A stretch of DNA of 64,000 bases from the NCBI GenBank assembly GCA_965222995.1, contig OZ244977.1, forward strand, positions 3,286,001 to 3,350,000. Direction: 5' to 3'. This stretch comes from SB11 sp965222995. Its GTDB lineage: Bacteria; Bacteroidota; Bacteroidia; UBA8524. Position numbers and translations under genes: made by a program. Below, piece after piece: positions 42,531 to 51,196 of this stretch (positions within the stretch are counted from its first letter, which is position 1; every line of letters begins with the position of its first letter). The notes beneath the pieces are model-generated. The model did no database searches. It saw nothing but the letters and a program-made list of their open reading frames with translations, and had not been told where the DNA came from.

Positions 42531-42935
42531 ATGAAAACAGATGTAATAAGCATAATAGATGATGATAGCATCTACAAATTCACTATCATCAAAACCATAG
42601 AGTCTGTGAACATTGCAAAAAAAATTCACGTATTCAACGACGGTGAAGAAGGACTAAGGTTTTTAACCAATAATATTGAAAAGGAAAACGACCTGCCTGA
42701 TGTTATTTTCTTAGATTTAAACATGCCTTATATGGACGGCTGGGAATTTTTAGAAGAGTTTGCCCTGCTAAAAAGCAAGCTTCCCAAAGAAATTGTAATA
42801 TATGTAGTAAGCTCATCTGTATCAGAGCTAGATATACAAAGAGCCAAAGAAATTTCTGATGTGGCGGCATATATGGTAAAACCAATTACTACCGATAAGT
42901 TTAAAACTTTAATAGAAGGGCTTCAAGAGTTATAA
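42531..42935 (+). CDS. Stand-alone receiver-domain response regulator
   Basis: 134 residues, only a CheY-like receiver. The acidic pocket is D10-D11-D12 and the phospho-acceptor is D62 in FLDLNMPYMDGWEF. The conserved Ser/Thr (VVSSSVS) and Lys (MVKPIT) are present. There is no output domain, so it must act through another protein. It is adjacent to and cotranscribed with the PAS histidine kinase, the likely phosphodonor. A close relative lies at 63588-63998, with the same DLPDVI.LD.NMP..DGW.F.+EFA pattern. Confidence 0.92.
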   Translation: MKTDVISIIDDDSIYKFTIIKTIESVNIAKKIHVFNDGEEGLRFLTNNIEKENDLPDVIFLDLNMPYMDGWEFLEEFALLKSKLPKEIVIYVVSSSVSELDIQRAKEISDVAAYMVKPITTDKFKTLIEGLQEL

Positions 42936-43000
42936 TTTAGAGTTTATTACTTAAGTGCGTAGCAAAAAAAATCAGTTATCTTGCGCCACAAATAACAGCT

Positions 43001-43750
43001 ATGCATACGCAAGCCAACATTCTCTCATACATTAAGCAAAAAACTGCCAAAGGAGTAAAACAACTGGCGGTACTTATAGACCCTGATTTTGAAGAAGGGC
43101 TGCACAAAACTATCGACATCTGCAACAGAACACAGGTAGATTATATATTTGTTGGGGGCAGCTTAGTTACTGAAGGAAATATAGACCGCTGCGTAGCCAC
43201 CATAAAAGAAAATACAGATATTCCTGTTTTGCTTTTCCCGGGCAGCAGTACCCAACTTACCGAAAAGGCCGATGCTTTACTTTTACTATCATTAATCTCA
43301 GGCAGAAACCCCGATTTATTAATAGGAAGACATGTTGAAAGTGCGCCGTTTATAAAACAATCGGGCTTAGATGTTATACCCACAGGGTATATGCTTATTG
43401 ATGGCGGTAAAATTACTAGTGTTCAATACATAAGCAATACTTTACCTATACCTGCTGATAAGCCTGATATTGCTATGGCAACGGCTATGGCAGGAGAGCT
43501 TTTGGGCTTACAACTAATTTTTATGGATGCAGGCAGTGGTGCAGCCACCCCCATAAACGACGACCTTATTACCCGAGTAAAAAAATCTATAAATGTGCCT
43601 TTGGTAATCGGTGGAGGCATTCGCACCGGTAAACAGGCACTAACCGCATGGAATGCAGGGGCAGATATTGTAGTTATAGGGAACGCAGTAGAAAAAGACA
43701 AAACCCTTATTGAGGAACTTTCAGAAGCTGCCGCCGAATGGCAGGTTTAG
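43001..43750 (+). CDS. Geranylgeranylglyceryl/heptaprenylglyceryl phosphate synthase (PcrB/GGGPS family)
   Basis: 249 residues of TIM-barrel GGGP synthase type. It joins a polyprenyl diphosphate to glycerol-1-phosphate, the first step of archaeal-type ether lipids. Motifs are LAVLIDPDF (substrate phosphate site), VGGSLVTEGN, FPGSSTQLTEKADALLLLSLISGRNPD, PTGYMLIDGG, MDAGSGAATPI and VIGGGIRTGKQA. Bacterial homologs are known in Bacillota (PcrB) and Bacteroidota, and the sequence looks like the latter, group II, type. No glycerol-1-phosphate dehydrogenase or other ether-lipid gene is in the window, so the lipid product is unknown. Confidence 0.9.
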   Translation: MHTQANILSYIKQKTAKGVKQLAVLIDPDFEEGLHKTIDICNRTQVDYIFVGGSLVTEGNIDRCVATIKENTDIPVLLFPGSSTQLTEKADALLLLSLISGRNPDLLIGRHVESAPFIKQSGLDVIPTGYMLIDGGKITSVQYISNTLPIPADKPDIAMATAMAGELLGLQLIFMDAGSGAATPINDDLITRVKKSINVPLVIGGGIRTGKQALTAWNAGADIVVIGNAVEKDKTLIEELSEAAAEWQV

Positions 43751-43788
43751 CAGATTTTTGCACTTTAAAATCTTAACTATCAAAAAAT

Positions 43789-44046
43789 ATGGAACAACCA
43801 AAAACTACTACAACCCTTCTTCTTGATGCTGCAACGTTAATGGCTAAGATGCCAAAAGAGGGTAAAATTTGGATTAACAATCAAGCGATGCAACCTGGAG
43901 GGGTGTTAAGGCTTGGAAGAGAAGAAATAAAGAGAGGAGAAGGAATTTATCAAACCTATGTTGGTGATCAACTTACTTATGCACCTCCACAAAGCGCCTT
44001 TGGACGTATTTATTTAGAGGTTAGTTGGGGCTATGTAGGCGAATAA
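43789..44046 (+). CDS. Small hypothetical protein
   Basis: 85 residues, no signal peptide or membrane segment. It contains MPKEGKIWINNQAMQPGGVLRLGREEIKRGEGIY and ends with EVSWGYVGE. I recognise no family. It follows the GGGP synthase by 38 bases on the same strand and ends four bases before the convergent mtnN gene. Its codon use looks like that of its neighbours, so it is probably a genuine gene. Confidence 0.55.
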   Translation: MEQPKTTTTLLLDAATLMAKMPKEGKIWINNQAMQPGGVLRLGREEIKRGEGIYQTYVGDQLTYAPPQSAFGRIYLEVSWGYVGE

Positions 44047-44049
44047 GCT

Positions 44050-44793
44050 TTAAATTATTTCTTTAACAATAGCCACTGAATAATGGCTGGCTACATTGCG
44101 TATAAACGCGGGGAAGTCTATATGTGCATTATCATCTGCTACATCTGATATTATCCTGATGATGTTAAAAGGAATACCATACTCATAACACACTTGCGCA
44201 ACAGCAGCACCCTCCATTTCTACGCAAAATACTTTGGGCAAAGCAGCCAGTAACTCATTTTTTTGCGCTGTTGTATTAAAAAATTTATCGCCGCTGGCAA
44301 TATCACCCAAATAAACTTTAGGTTCATGAATATTATACTGGCTTAACTCATTTGCATCAACTCCATTAATTAATTGCTCTTTATTTTGAAGTAGAGTTAT
44401 TGCCTCAAACGCATTTTTTCTAAAAGCTTCATCCGTTTCAAAAAAGGTTTTACCCAACAAAGGAATTTCAAACTGTTTCATTAAGGGGCGCGCATCCATA
44501 TCGTGCTGGTAAAGCTTACCACCAACAACAACATCACCAACATTTAATTCATGGTGAATTGCCCCGGCAACCCCTGTAAATAAAAGTTGTGATGGGCTGT
44601 AACGGTTAATTAAATGGGTAACTGTGGTAGCGGCAGCAACTTTCCCCCAACGAGAAAATACTATAACAGCATCCTTCCCAAACAGTTTGCCTTTATAGTA
44701 GGTACGTTGTCCTGCATCTTCTGCAACAACATTTTCCATATTAGCTACCAAACCTTGCACCTCCTCGTGCATTGCACCCATTATTGCTATCAT
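44050..44793 (-). CDS. mtnN: 5'-methylthioadenosine/S-adenosylhomocysteine nucleosidase
   Basis: 247 residues from the ATG at 44793, giving the typical MIAIMGAMHEEV start with the catalytic Glu of this family. It removes adenine from methylthioadenosine and S-adenosylhomocysteine. Conserved motifs are LLFTGVAGAI, GDIASGDKFF and EMEGAAVAQVCYEYGIPF with the substrate-binding Met-Glu, followed by RIISDVADDNAH with the catalytic Asp. A longer frame back to 44862 overlaps the divergent reductase gene and its promoter and was rejected. Confidence 0.95.
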   Translation of the reverse strand: MIAIMGAMHEEVQGLVANMENVVAEDAGQRTYYKGKLFGKDAVIVFSRWGKVAAATTVTHLINRYSPSQLLFTGVAGAIHHELNVGDVVVGGKLYQHDMDARPLMKQFEIPLLGKTFFETDEAFRKNAFEAITLLQNKEQLINGVDANELSQYNIHEPKVYLGDIASGDKFFNTTAQKNELLAALPKVFCVEMEGAAVAQVCYEYGIPFNIIRIISDVADDNAHIDFPAFIRNVASHYSVAIVKEII

Positions 44794-44797
44794 AGGG

Positions 44798-44805
44798 CAA
44801 ATATA
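44798..44805 (-). promoter_or_regulatory. -7 promoter box four bases before mtnN
   Basis: TATATTTG on the minus strand matches TAnnTTTG and is followed by only four bases before the mtnN ATG at 44793, which suggests a leaderless transcript. Confidence 0.5.
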
Positions 44806-44841
44806 TGGTTCCGTTTCATTACAGAATACTAAGTGCTTTAG

Positions 44842-44849
44842 TATCTTTG
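44842..44849 (+). promoter_or_regulatory. -7 promoter box seven bases before the flavin reductase gene
   Basis: TATCTTTG matches TAnnTTTG and ends seven bases before the ATG at 44857. With the mtnN box it forms a compact divergent promoter. Confidence 0.5.
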
Positions 44850-44856
44850 CCGCCCA

Positions 44857-45564
44857 ATGCAAGAAGGCTTTTACAACGGCACAGTAACAAAAATTATAAA
44901 TGAGTCTCCAACAGTAAAAAGGTATTTCATTACTATTGAAGGAGTTGAAGCTTTTGATTTTCTTCCCGGGCAGTTTGTAATGTTAGACTTGCCCATACAG
45001 CATGAGTTTACAACCCGCAGTTACTCCATAGCATCTGCCCCTAAAGATAATGAAATAGAATTGTGTGTAGTGTTGAAGGAAGACGGGCAAGGGACACCCT
45101 ACTTATTCAAAAATATAAAAGTAGGTAGCAAGCTAAAGGTTTCAGAACCTCAAGGACGATTTTATTTAAAACAACCTATTGAAACAGACCTTTGCCTAAT
45201 AGCCACAGGCACAGGTGTAGCCCCTTTGCGAAGCATGCTCAATTCAATTTTTAATAATAACATCCCACATAAAAACCTGTATTTAATATTTGGCAACCGC
45301 ACGGAGAGAGAGATTTTATATAGAAAAGAGTTTGAAGAGCTAGAAAAGCAATACCCTGAATTTAAGTTTCTTCCCACATTATCGCGTGAAGAATGGAGCG
45401 GAGCAAAAGGGTATGTACATCCCATTTATCAAAGATTGTTTAATGGAAGCCAACCTGTTGTTTTTTATATCTGCGGGTGGAGTAGTATGGTAAAAGAAGC
45501 TAAAAACAACCTAAAAGCTATGGGATACCGCCGCAAACAAATTAATTTTGAACTTTACGATTAA
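44857..45564 (+). CDS. Ferredoxin-NADP reductase-like FAD/NAD(P)-binding oxidoreductase
   Basis: 235 residues with the two-domain ferredoxin reductase fold. The FAD domain has FLPGQFVMLDLP and TRSYSIASAP, the RxYS flavin-binding motif. The NAD(P) domain has ATGTGVAPLRSML (about 110-122), LIFGNRTEREILYR and YICGWSSMVKEAK. There is no C-terminal 2Fe-2S domain, so electrons probably pass to a separate partner such as a ferredoxin. It is shorter than E. coli Fpr by a few residues. The radical SAM gene follows after 12 bases, and a reductase would be a plausible electron donor for it. Confidence 0.88.
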   Translation: MQEGFYNGTVTKIINESPTVKRYFITIEGVEAFDFLPGQFVMLDLPIQHEFTTRSYSIASAPKDNEIELCVVLKEDGQGTPYLFKNIKVGSKLKVSEPQGRFYLKQPIETDLCLIATGTGVAPLRSMLNSIFNNNIPHKNLYLIFGNRTEREILYRKEFEELEKQYPEFKFLPTLSREEWSGAKGYVHPIYQRLFNGSQPVVFYICGWSSMVKEAKNNLKAMGYRRKQINFELYD

Positions 45565-45576
45565 GTAACCCTAATA

Positions 45577-46596
45577 ATGAACCGCAACCTTAGAGACGGA
45601 TGGAATTTTGCCAAAAAGCTAACTGCACGCAGGTTGTGGAATGCCTCCAAAATTGTTGCGAGTTACTTTGCTGCAAAAATTACAAAAAAGCCAATCCATT
45701 GGGGTAACCCTATCAGTATATCTATAGAACCTACAACATCATGCAACTTACGTTGTCCGCAGTGCCCTAGCGGTTTACGCTCGTTTAGCAGACCTACGGG
45801 TATGTTGCAAGGAGACTTATACAAAAACATACTAGATGATTTGGGCAAAGACCTTACCTACCTAATACTCTATTTTCAAGGCGAACCATACCTAAATACA
45901 GGTTTTTTAGATATGGTCAAATATGCCCACGATAAAAATGTTTACACCGCCACCAGCACAAATGCCCACTATTTAAACGATGAAAATGCCCGCAAAACAG
46001 TAGAAAGTGGCTTAGACAGGGTAATTATTTCTATTGATGGAGTAACCGAAGAAACCTATAAAAAATACCGCATCGGTGGTAAGCTGGATAAGGTTTTAGA
46101 AGGAACCAAAAACCTATCAGAATGGAAAAAGAAACTTAATAGTCCTACTCCCCATATTATATGGCAGTTTATTGTTTTTAGCCATAACGAACATGAAGTA
46201 CCCGAGGTTAAAAAGCTGGCAAAAGAATATGGCGTGGATGAATTGGGAATTAAAACTGCCCAAATTTACGATTACGAAAACGGGCACGATTTAATACCTG
46301 AAAACGAAGAATATAGCCGCTACAAAAAAGTAGCTGCGGGTTTCACCATAAAAAACAAACTCATTAATCATTGTTGGAAGCTTTGGCACAGTTGTGTGGT
46401 AACATGGGACGGTCTTATTGTTCCCTGTTGTTTCGATAAAGATGCTACTCACCAATTAGGAGACCTTAAATACAGTACTTTTAAACAAGTTTGGCGCGGC
46501 GATAAATACAATTCTTTTAGAAAACAAATACTAAAAGGACGCAAGTATATCGACATTTGCAAAAACTGCACAGAAGGCACTAAAGTGTGGGGCTAG
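45577..46596 (+). CDS. Radical SAM/SPASM-domain protein
   Basis: 339 residues. The radical SAM cluster ligands C56, C60 and C63 lie in TSCNLRCPQC. The barrel follows, with LYFQGEPYLN and IISIDGVTEETYKKYR. A C-terminal SPASM-type Cys-rich region (about 265-335) includes CWKLWHSCVVTWDGLIVPCCF and DICKNCTEG, which can bind extra iron-sulfur clusters. SPASM proteins often modify peptides, but no precursor peptide gene is visible nearby, and similar Bacteroidota proteins are uncharacterised. The upstream reductase is a possible partner. Confidence 0.85.
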   Translation: MNRNLRDGWNFAKKLTARRLWNASKIVASYFAAKITKKPIHWGNPISISIEPTTSCNLRCPQCPSGLRSFSRPTGMLQGDLYKNILDDLGKDLTYLILYFQGEPYLNTGFLDMVKYAHDKNVYTATSTNAHYLNDENARKTVESGLDRVIISIDGVTEETYKKYRIGGKLDKVLEGTKNLSEWKKKLNSPTPHIIWQFIVFSHNEHEVPEVKKLAKEYGVDELGIKTAQIYDYENGHDLIPENEEYSRYKKVAAGFTIKNKLINHCWKLWHSCVVTWDGLIVPCCFDKDATHQLGDLKYSTFKQVWRGDKYNSFRKQILKGRKYIDICKNCTEGTKVWG

Positions 46597-46727
46597 GCTG
46601 TTATATATATAAAGTCTGTTTTTTTGCTTATATTTAGGGGCTTTTGTATAAAAAAAATTAATTAAAGCAACATAACACACCACTCTTGTTCTCTCTCTTC
46701 CGAAGAACGACTTAAAAGCGAGACACA

Positions 46728-47807
46728 ATGAAAAAACTATTATCATTTTTTATTTTGCTTTTCACCTTGGCTATCACAGGTGAAGTAAATGCTACCCACG
46801 TAATGGGTAGTGATATTACCTACAAGTGTTTGGGTAACGGAAGATACGAAGTAACTGCTACCGTATATCGTGATTGTAACGGTGTGCAGCTTAGCAACAC
46901 TCCCGTTCAAGCACGTTGTAATGCAGGTACCAGGTCTTTTTCACTACCCAAAATTAGTGTTAAAGACATTACAGGTATAGACTCACGCTGCCCTACCCAA
47001 AGTAGATGTAGCGGTAGCTATGCTTACGGTATTGAAGAGCATACCTTTAAAGGTATAATAGACTTAAGTGTGCTTAACTGTTGTGAGGTAACCTTAAGCT
47101 GGTCTCAATGTTGCCGTAACAGTAACATCTCTACCGGAGCAGCTAACCAGAACTTTTATACCGAGGCTGTATTAAATAAATGCCAAACTCCTTGTAACAG
47201 TTCACCTGTATTTACTTCTAAACCTGCTGCCCTTATTTGTGTAGGTCAGGATTTTGTGTTTAACAACGGTGCTCTGGATACTGTAGATGTGGGTGATTCA
47301 TTATCATATAGACTAGTTGACCCTCTAAGCGGTCAAGGAGCCAAGATATCTTACAGTGGTTCATGGAGTGCTCAACGTCCTATTTCTTTCTTAGGATTCC
47401 CTAATGCAGGTCTTAACCAACCCGCTGGCTTCCGTTTAGACCCTGTAACCGGTGACTTAAGCTTCCGTCCTACCGTTCAAAACCAAGTTACTGTTTTGGT
47501 ACTTGAGGTTACTGAGTGGCGAAAGATTAACGGGGTGATGACCAAAGTGGGTATTACCCGACGGGATATGCAGATTATCGTCGTCCTTGTCCGAACAATA
47601 AGGTACCCCGTATTAAGGGACAAAGTGCCATTGCTTGTGCGGGACAACAAACGTGTATTGATATTGAAACTGAGGATAATGATAAGAAGGATACGGTTAA
47701 AATTTCCTGGAACAAGGGTATTCGAGGGGCGGTGTTTACACATACCAACGGCTCTAAACGTTTGGCCACGGGTAGTGTCTGCTGGACGCCTACGAATGCT
47801 GATGTAA
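46728..47807 (+). CDS. N-terminal part of a giant surface protein (copy A), frameshifted near residue 285
   Basis: 359 codons before a stop. Residues 1-22 are a signal peptide (MKKLLSFFILLFTLAIT). Residues 23-285 form a Cys-rich domain starting HVMGSDITYKCLGNGRYEV, common in Bacteroidota surface proteins and shared with copy B at 51197-55465 (about three quarters identical by eye). After MTKVGITRRDMQIIV (about residue 283) the frame turns into unrelated sequence, while the correct continuation (CPNNKVPRIKGQSAIAC) is in another frame from 47588. One base appears to be missing around 47580-47588, so the last 75 residues are frameshift product. The gene as sequenced encodes a truncated protein. 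Confidence 0.75.
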   Translation: MKKLLSFFILLFTLAITGEVNATHVMGSDITYKCLGNGRYEVTATVYRDCNGVQLSNTPVQARCNAGTRSFSLPKISVKDITGIDSRCPTQSRCSGSYAYGIEEHTFKGIIDLSVLNCCEVTLSWSQCCRNSNISTGAANQNFYTEAVLNKCQTPCNSSPVFTSKPAALICVGQDFVFNNGALDTVDVGDSLSYRLVDPLSGQGAKISYSGSWSAQRPISFLGFPNAGLNQPAGFRLDPVTGDLSFRPTVQNQVTVLVLEVTEWRKINGVMTKVGITRRDMQIIVVLVRTIRYPVLRDKVPLLVRDNKRVLILKLRIMIRRIRLKFPGTRVFEGRCLHIPTALNVWPRVVSAGRLRMLM

Positions 47808-50800
47808 GTAATATCCCTTATACGTTTACCATTACGGCTAAGGATGATGCTTGCCCGTTGGCAGGTCAGTCTATCCGGGCCTTTAGTATTACGGTTCGGG
47901 AAAGTCCTGAGGCTACTATCCAATGGACTAAACTGAATTGTGGTTTGGTGGCTGTGGATTATACGCCGAAGAAGAATAATTATCCGGGACTGACGCACGA
48001 TTGGTTGGTGAAGGATTCTAATAACAGAAATATTGCTTTTGCAAGTAAAAAGCAGGATACAATTCGTATGCAGCCGGGTAAAAACCGTTTGTTTTTAACC
48101 TTGCGTACGTCTACGCCTTGTATTAATGCTTTTGTGGATACGATTGATATTGACCCGTTTGTTCAGGTGGATTTACCGTTTGATACTTTGATTTGTGACG
48201 GTAATCCGATGACTTTGAATGCGATTACCTGGGACGGTATTCCTCATTATGAGTATACCTGGAGTTCGGGGGATACTTCTTCTAGCGCTATTATTAATCC
48301 AGGAGGGGATTCTACGTTCTGGGTGGCTGTAAAAGACCAGGACGGTTGTGAGAATAGTGATACGGTGGATGTATTCTGGAAACCGCTTCCTCCTGTGAGT
48401 ATCGGTCCGGATCTCCGTATTTGTTATGATGCTATCCAAACTTTGGATGGTGGAAATGATTCTATTCCGTATACGTTCTTATGGAGTAACGGGGATACTT
48501 CTCGTTTTACGAATATTTCGGATAGCGGTGAGTATATTTTACAGCTAACGGATAGTTTGGGCTGTAGTAATTACGATACGATGAATTTGTTTGTGAATAC
48601 GGTGCCTGTGGATGGTGGTCCTAACCAGACTATTTGTGACCAGGATACGGTGTTTATGACGGCTACGGGTGCGGATACGTATGAGTGGTATATTGTTCCT
48701 AATTTGAATACACCGGTGTCTACGTTTAACCAGCATAGTTTTGTGGTTACGGGTGACCGTGAGGTGCATATTAAGGCTACCAGAACGTATCAGGGGGTTA
48801 CTTGTACGAATACGGATACGGTACAGGTTACTAAAAGTGATTTGCCGGAGATTAATTTTGCTCCTGTTTCTGCACGTTGTGTAAATGACCCTCCGTTTAG
48901 TTTAACGTCTGAGGCTTTGGTTTGGCCTACGATTACTACGGGTACTTGGGAAGGGGTTGTGAAACCGAGTATTGTTAACGGTGGCTTCTTCTATCCGGAT
49001 AGTGCGGGTGCTAACCCGGGTGCTCCGGGACCTACTCAACATATGGTGAAATATTCTGTTACGGATAACCAGGGTTGTAAGAATAGCAAGGTGGTGGCTG
49101 TGCCTGTAAATCCTTTGCCTATTGCTGAGACTTTGGATGGTAGTTATTGCGGGTATGACGGGGTGATTACTATGGGTAATCATATCGGCCCGAATACGAA
49201 TCAGTTTAATTCTACTATTGTGTGGTCTTCGCCGAATACGCAAGCTAATAATGCGTTGTCGCCCGGTTTGGGTGGTTACAATTTAGATTTGAGTAAGTTG
49301 GCTCAGAAGGCTACGTATAATATGGTTATGCGGGTTACCAGTACGTCTACTAAGTGTATTAATTATGATACGGCTAAGGTTACGGTACGTGAGGTGCCTA
49401 ATGTGGATGCGGGTATTCCGCCTGCGTTATGCCAAAATGCTTCTGCTGTGGATTTGAATGTGGTGTCGGGTGCTGCTCCTGCGGGGGGTACTTGGTCGCA
49501 AAAGCTAGGGGCTATGGGCTTGCAGGGTACTAGTTTTAATCCGGGCTTGTTCCCGTCTACGGCTACGGTTCCTGCAAAAAGCTGGGTATATTATGAGTAT
49601 GATATTCCGAATAATAATTGTCCGGTAACGGATTCTATGGAGGTTACGATATTCCCTATCCCTCAAACGGCTATTGCGGCTATTCCTAAACAGTGTGAGG
49701 ATGTTGGATTCTTCTCTGTTACGGCTTACGGTTCTCCTTCTAACGGGGTATGGAGCTCGCAAAACGGTACGGTGAGTGCCGGTGGTCAGTTTGATGCGGG
49801 TAATTCGGGTCCGGGTACGTTTGATTTGAAGTATTCGGTAACGAATTTCTACCAGTGTACGGTGGAGGCGAATGGTTCTATTGAGGTGCAGGAAACGCCT
49901 ACGTTGAATGTTACTGTTCCTCCTGCTGCTTGTGAGGGTGAGCCGTTTAATCTTTCGGCTGCGTATACGGCGGCTACCGGGGTGCAGTGGTCTTCGCAAG
50001 GGGATGGTGCTTTTAGCAGTACTACGGCGGATGCGCCTGTGTATACGCCGGGTTCGCAGGATAATGCTACGCAGAAGTTTTCTGTGAGTGTGTTTACTAC
50101 GAATACTATTGCGAATGATGTGTGTGCACCTGCTTCTCAATCGTTTGATATTTCTATTTATCCTATTCCTACGGCTGAAATTTTACCGCCGCTGGGTGGT
50201 TGTGAGCCTAGACCGGTTGATTTTTCTTCGTTGACGGATCAGGCATCTGAGGCGGATTATGTGTGGAATTTCGGGGATCCTGCCAGTGGTGCGAATAATA
50301 CGGGTTCTAATGCTTCTGAAACGCATGTGTATAATAGTGAGGGTACGTATACGATTACTTTGAGGGTTACGAATAGAAATACGTCGTGTTTCCGTGATGC
50401 TACGCCTGTGAATGTTACTATTGATCCTACGCCGTATGCTAATTTTTCTATGTCGCGTGAGGTTACTACGGTGGCGGCTACGGATATTCAGTTTACGAAT
50501 TTAACTGTGGTGGATGCTCCGGCGAACAGACAAACGCTGGATTATACTTGGGAGTTCGGTGATTTGAGTAATACGAATTCTAAGGCGTTTAGTCCTATGT
50601 TTGAGTATCCTACGGATACGGGTACGTATATTGTGCGTTTAACGGCGATTACGGATAAGGGTTGTTCGTCTGAACATTTGGATACGTTGATTATCGGCCC
50701 GGATATTACGGTGTATATCCCGAATGCGTTTACGCCTAATTTATACGGGGATGAACGTAATAACAGGTTCTATGTAAGTGCGGAGGGTTATGAGACGTTT

Positions 50801-50983
50801 GAGGTGTTTGTGTTTAACCGTTGGGGTGAAAAGGTATATTACTCTACGGATATTACTGAGGGTTGGGACGGATTCTTTAAAGGGGAGTTCGCTCAGCAAG
50901 ATGTGTATACGTATGTGGTGAATGTAACCAGCTTCGCAGGTAAACCATATACATTTAGTGGGACCGTTACTCTTCTACGATAA
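47732..50983 (+). CDS. C-terminal part of giant surface protein copy A with type B T9SS sorting domain
   Basis: 1083 codons from a GTG at 47732, but homologous sequence in this frame begins at 47588, so this is the rest of copy A after the frameshift. It contains immunoglobulin/PKD-like modules (for example DYVWNFGDPAS and DYTWEFGDLSN near the end). The type B T9SS sorting domain is ITVYIPNAFTPNLYG ... FEVFVFNRWGEKVYY ... GTVTLLR. It is largely identical to copy B in protein. From about 47510 to 50920 its codons favour ACG, GTG, GGT and CCG, unlike its own ends and unlike copy B. Independent translation would lack a signal peptide, so export needs the frame to be restored. Confidence 0.8.
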   Translation: MFTHTNGSKRLATGSVCWTPTNADVSNIPYTFTITAKDDACPLAGQSIRAFSITVRESPEATIQWTKLNCGLVAVDYTPKKNNYPGLTHDWLVKDSNNRNIAFASKKQDTIRMQPGKNRLFLTLRTSTPCINAFVDTIDIDPFVQVDLPFDTLICDGNPMTLNAITWDGIPHYEYTWSSGDTSSSAIINPGGDSTFWVAVKDQDGCENSDTVDVFWKPLPPVSIGPDLRICYDAIQTLDGGNDSIPYTFLWSNGDTSRFTNISDSGEYILQLTDSLGCSNYDTMNLFVNTVPVDGGPNQTICDQDTVFMTATGADTYEWYIVPNLNTPVSTFNQHSFVVTGDREVHIKATRTYQGVTCTNTDTVQVTKSDLPEINFAPVSARCVNDPPFSLTSEALVWPTITTGTWEGVVKPSIVNGGFFYPDSAGANPGAPGPTQHMVKYSVTDNQGCKNSKVVAVPVNPLPIAETLDGSYCGYDGVITMGNHIGPNTNQFNSTIVWSSPNTQANNALSPGLGGYNLDLSKLAQKATYNMVMRVTSTSTKCINYDTAKVTVREVPNVDAGIPPALCQNASAVDLNVVSGAAPAGGTWSQKLGAMGLQGTSFNPGLFPSTATVPAKSWVYYEYDIPNNNCPVTDSMEVTIFPIPQTAIAAIPKQCEDVGFFSVTAYGSPSNGVWSSQNGTVSAGGQFDAGNSGPGTFDLKYSVTNFYQCTVEANGSIEVQETPTLNVTVPPAACEGEPFNLSAAYTAATGVQWSSQGDGAFSSTTADAPVYTPGSQDNATQKFSVSVFTTNTIANDVCAPASQSFDISIYPIPTAEILPPLGGCEPRPVDFSSLTDQASEADYVWNFGDPASGANNTGSNASETHVYNSEGTYTITLRVTNRNTSCFRDATPVNVTIDPTPYANFSMSREVTTVAATDIQFTNLTVVDAPANRQTLDYTWEFGDLSNTNSKAFSPMFEYPTDTGTYIVRLTAITDKGCSSEHLDTLIIGPDITVYIPNAFTPNLYGDERNNRFYVSAEGYETFEVFVFNRWGEKVYYSTDITEGWDGFFKGEFAQQDVYTYVVNVTSFAGKPYTFSGTVTLLR

Positions 50984-51014
50984 ACTAAAATTTTAATTTT
51001 AATTTACTATAATC

Positions 51015-51040
51015 AAAAACCCCGCTATAGCGGGGTTTTT
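51015..51040 (+). terminator. Rho-independent terminator after copy A
   Basis: An 11-bp perfect stem, AAAAACCCCGC paired with GCGGGGTTTTT around a TATA loop, ending in a T run. It is 32 bases after the copy A stop. Confidence 0.92.
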
Positions 51041-51196
51041 TGTTGTTAAACACCTTTTAACAAAACGTTGCCTCACAAAGATAATCACGCTTAATTTTTA
51101 TACGTAAATCCATTGGTATAATAAGGCTGAACACAGACAACAAATTCTTTCTTCAATGTTCTCTTAATTATGAAATCATACAAAAAGCAGAACATT

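Noticed and set aside
44794..44862. N-terminal extension of the mtnN gene to 44862
   Set aside because: It overlaps the start of the divergent reductase gene and both promoter boxes. The ATG at 44793 gives the standard family N-terminus.
49505..50140. A 211-codon minus-strand open frame rich in Arg and Ile inside copy A
   Set aside because: It is the antisense shadow of the ACG/GGT-rich codons of copy A; similar Arg-rich shadows occur at 48173-48439, 48545-48769 and 48902-49243. It has no start context, family motif or codon pattern of a real gene.
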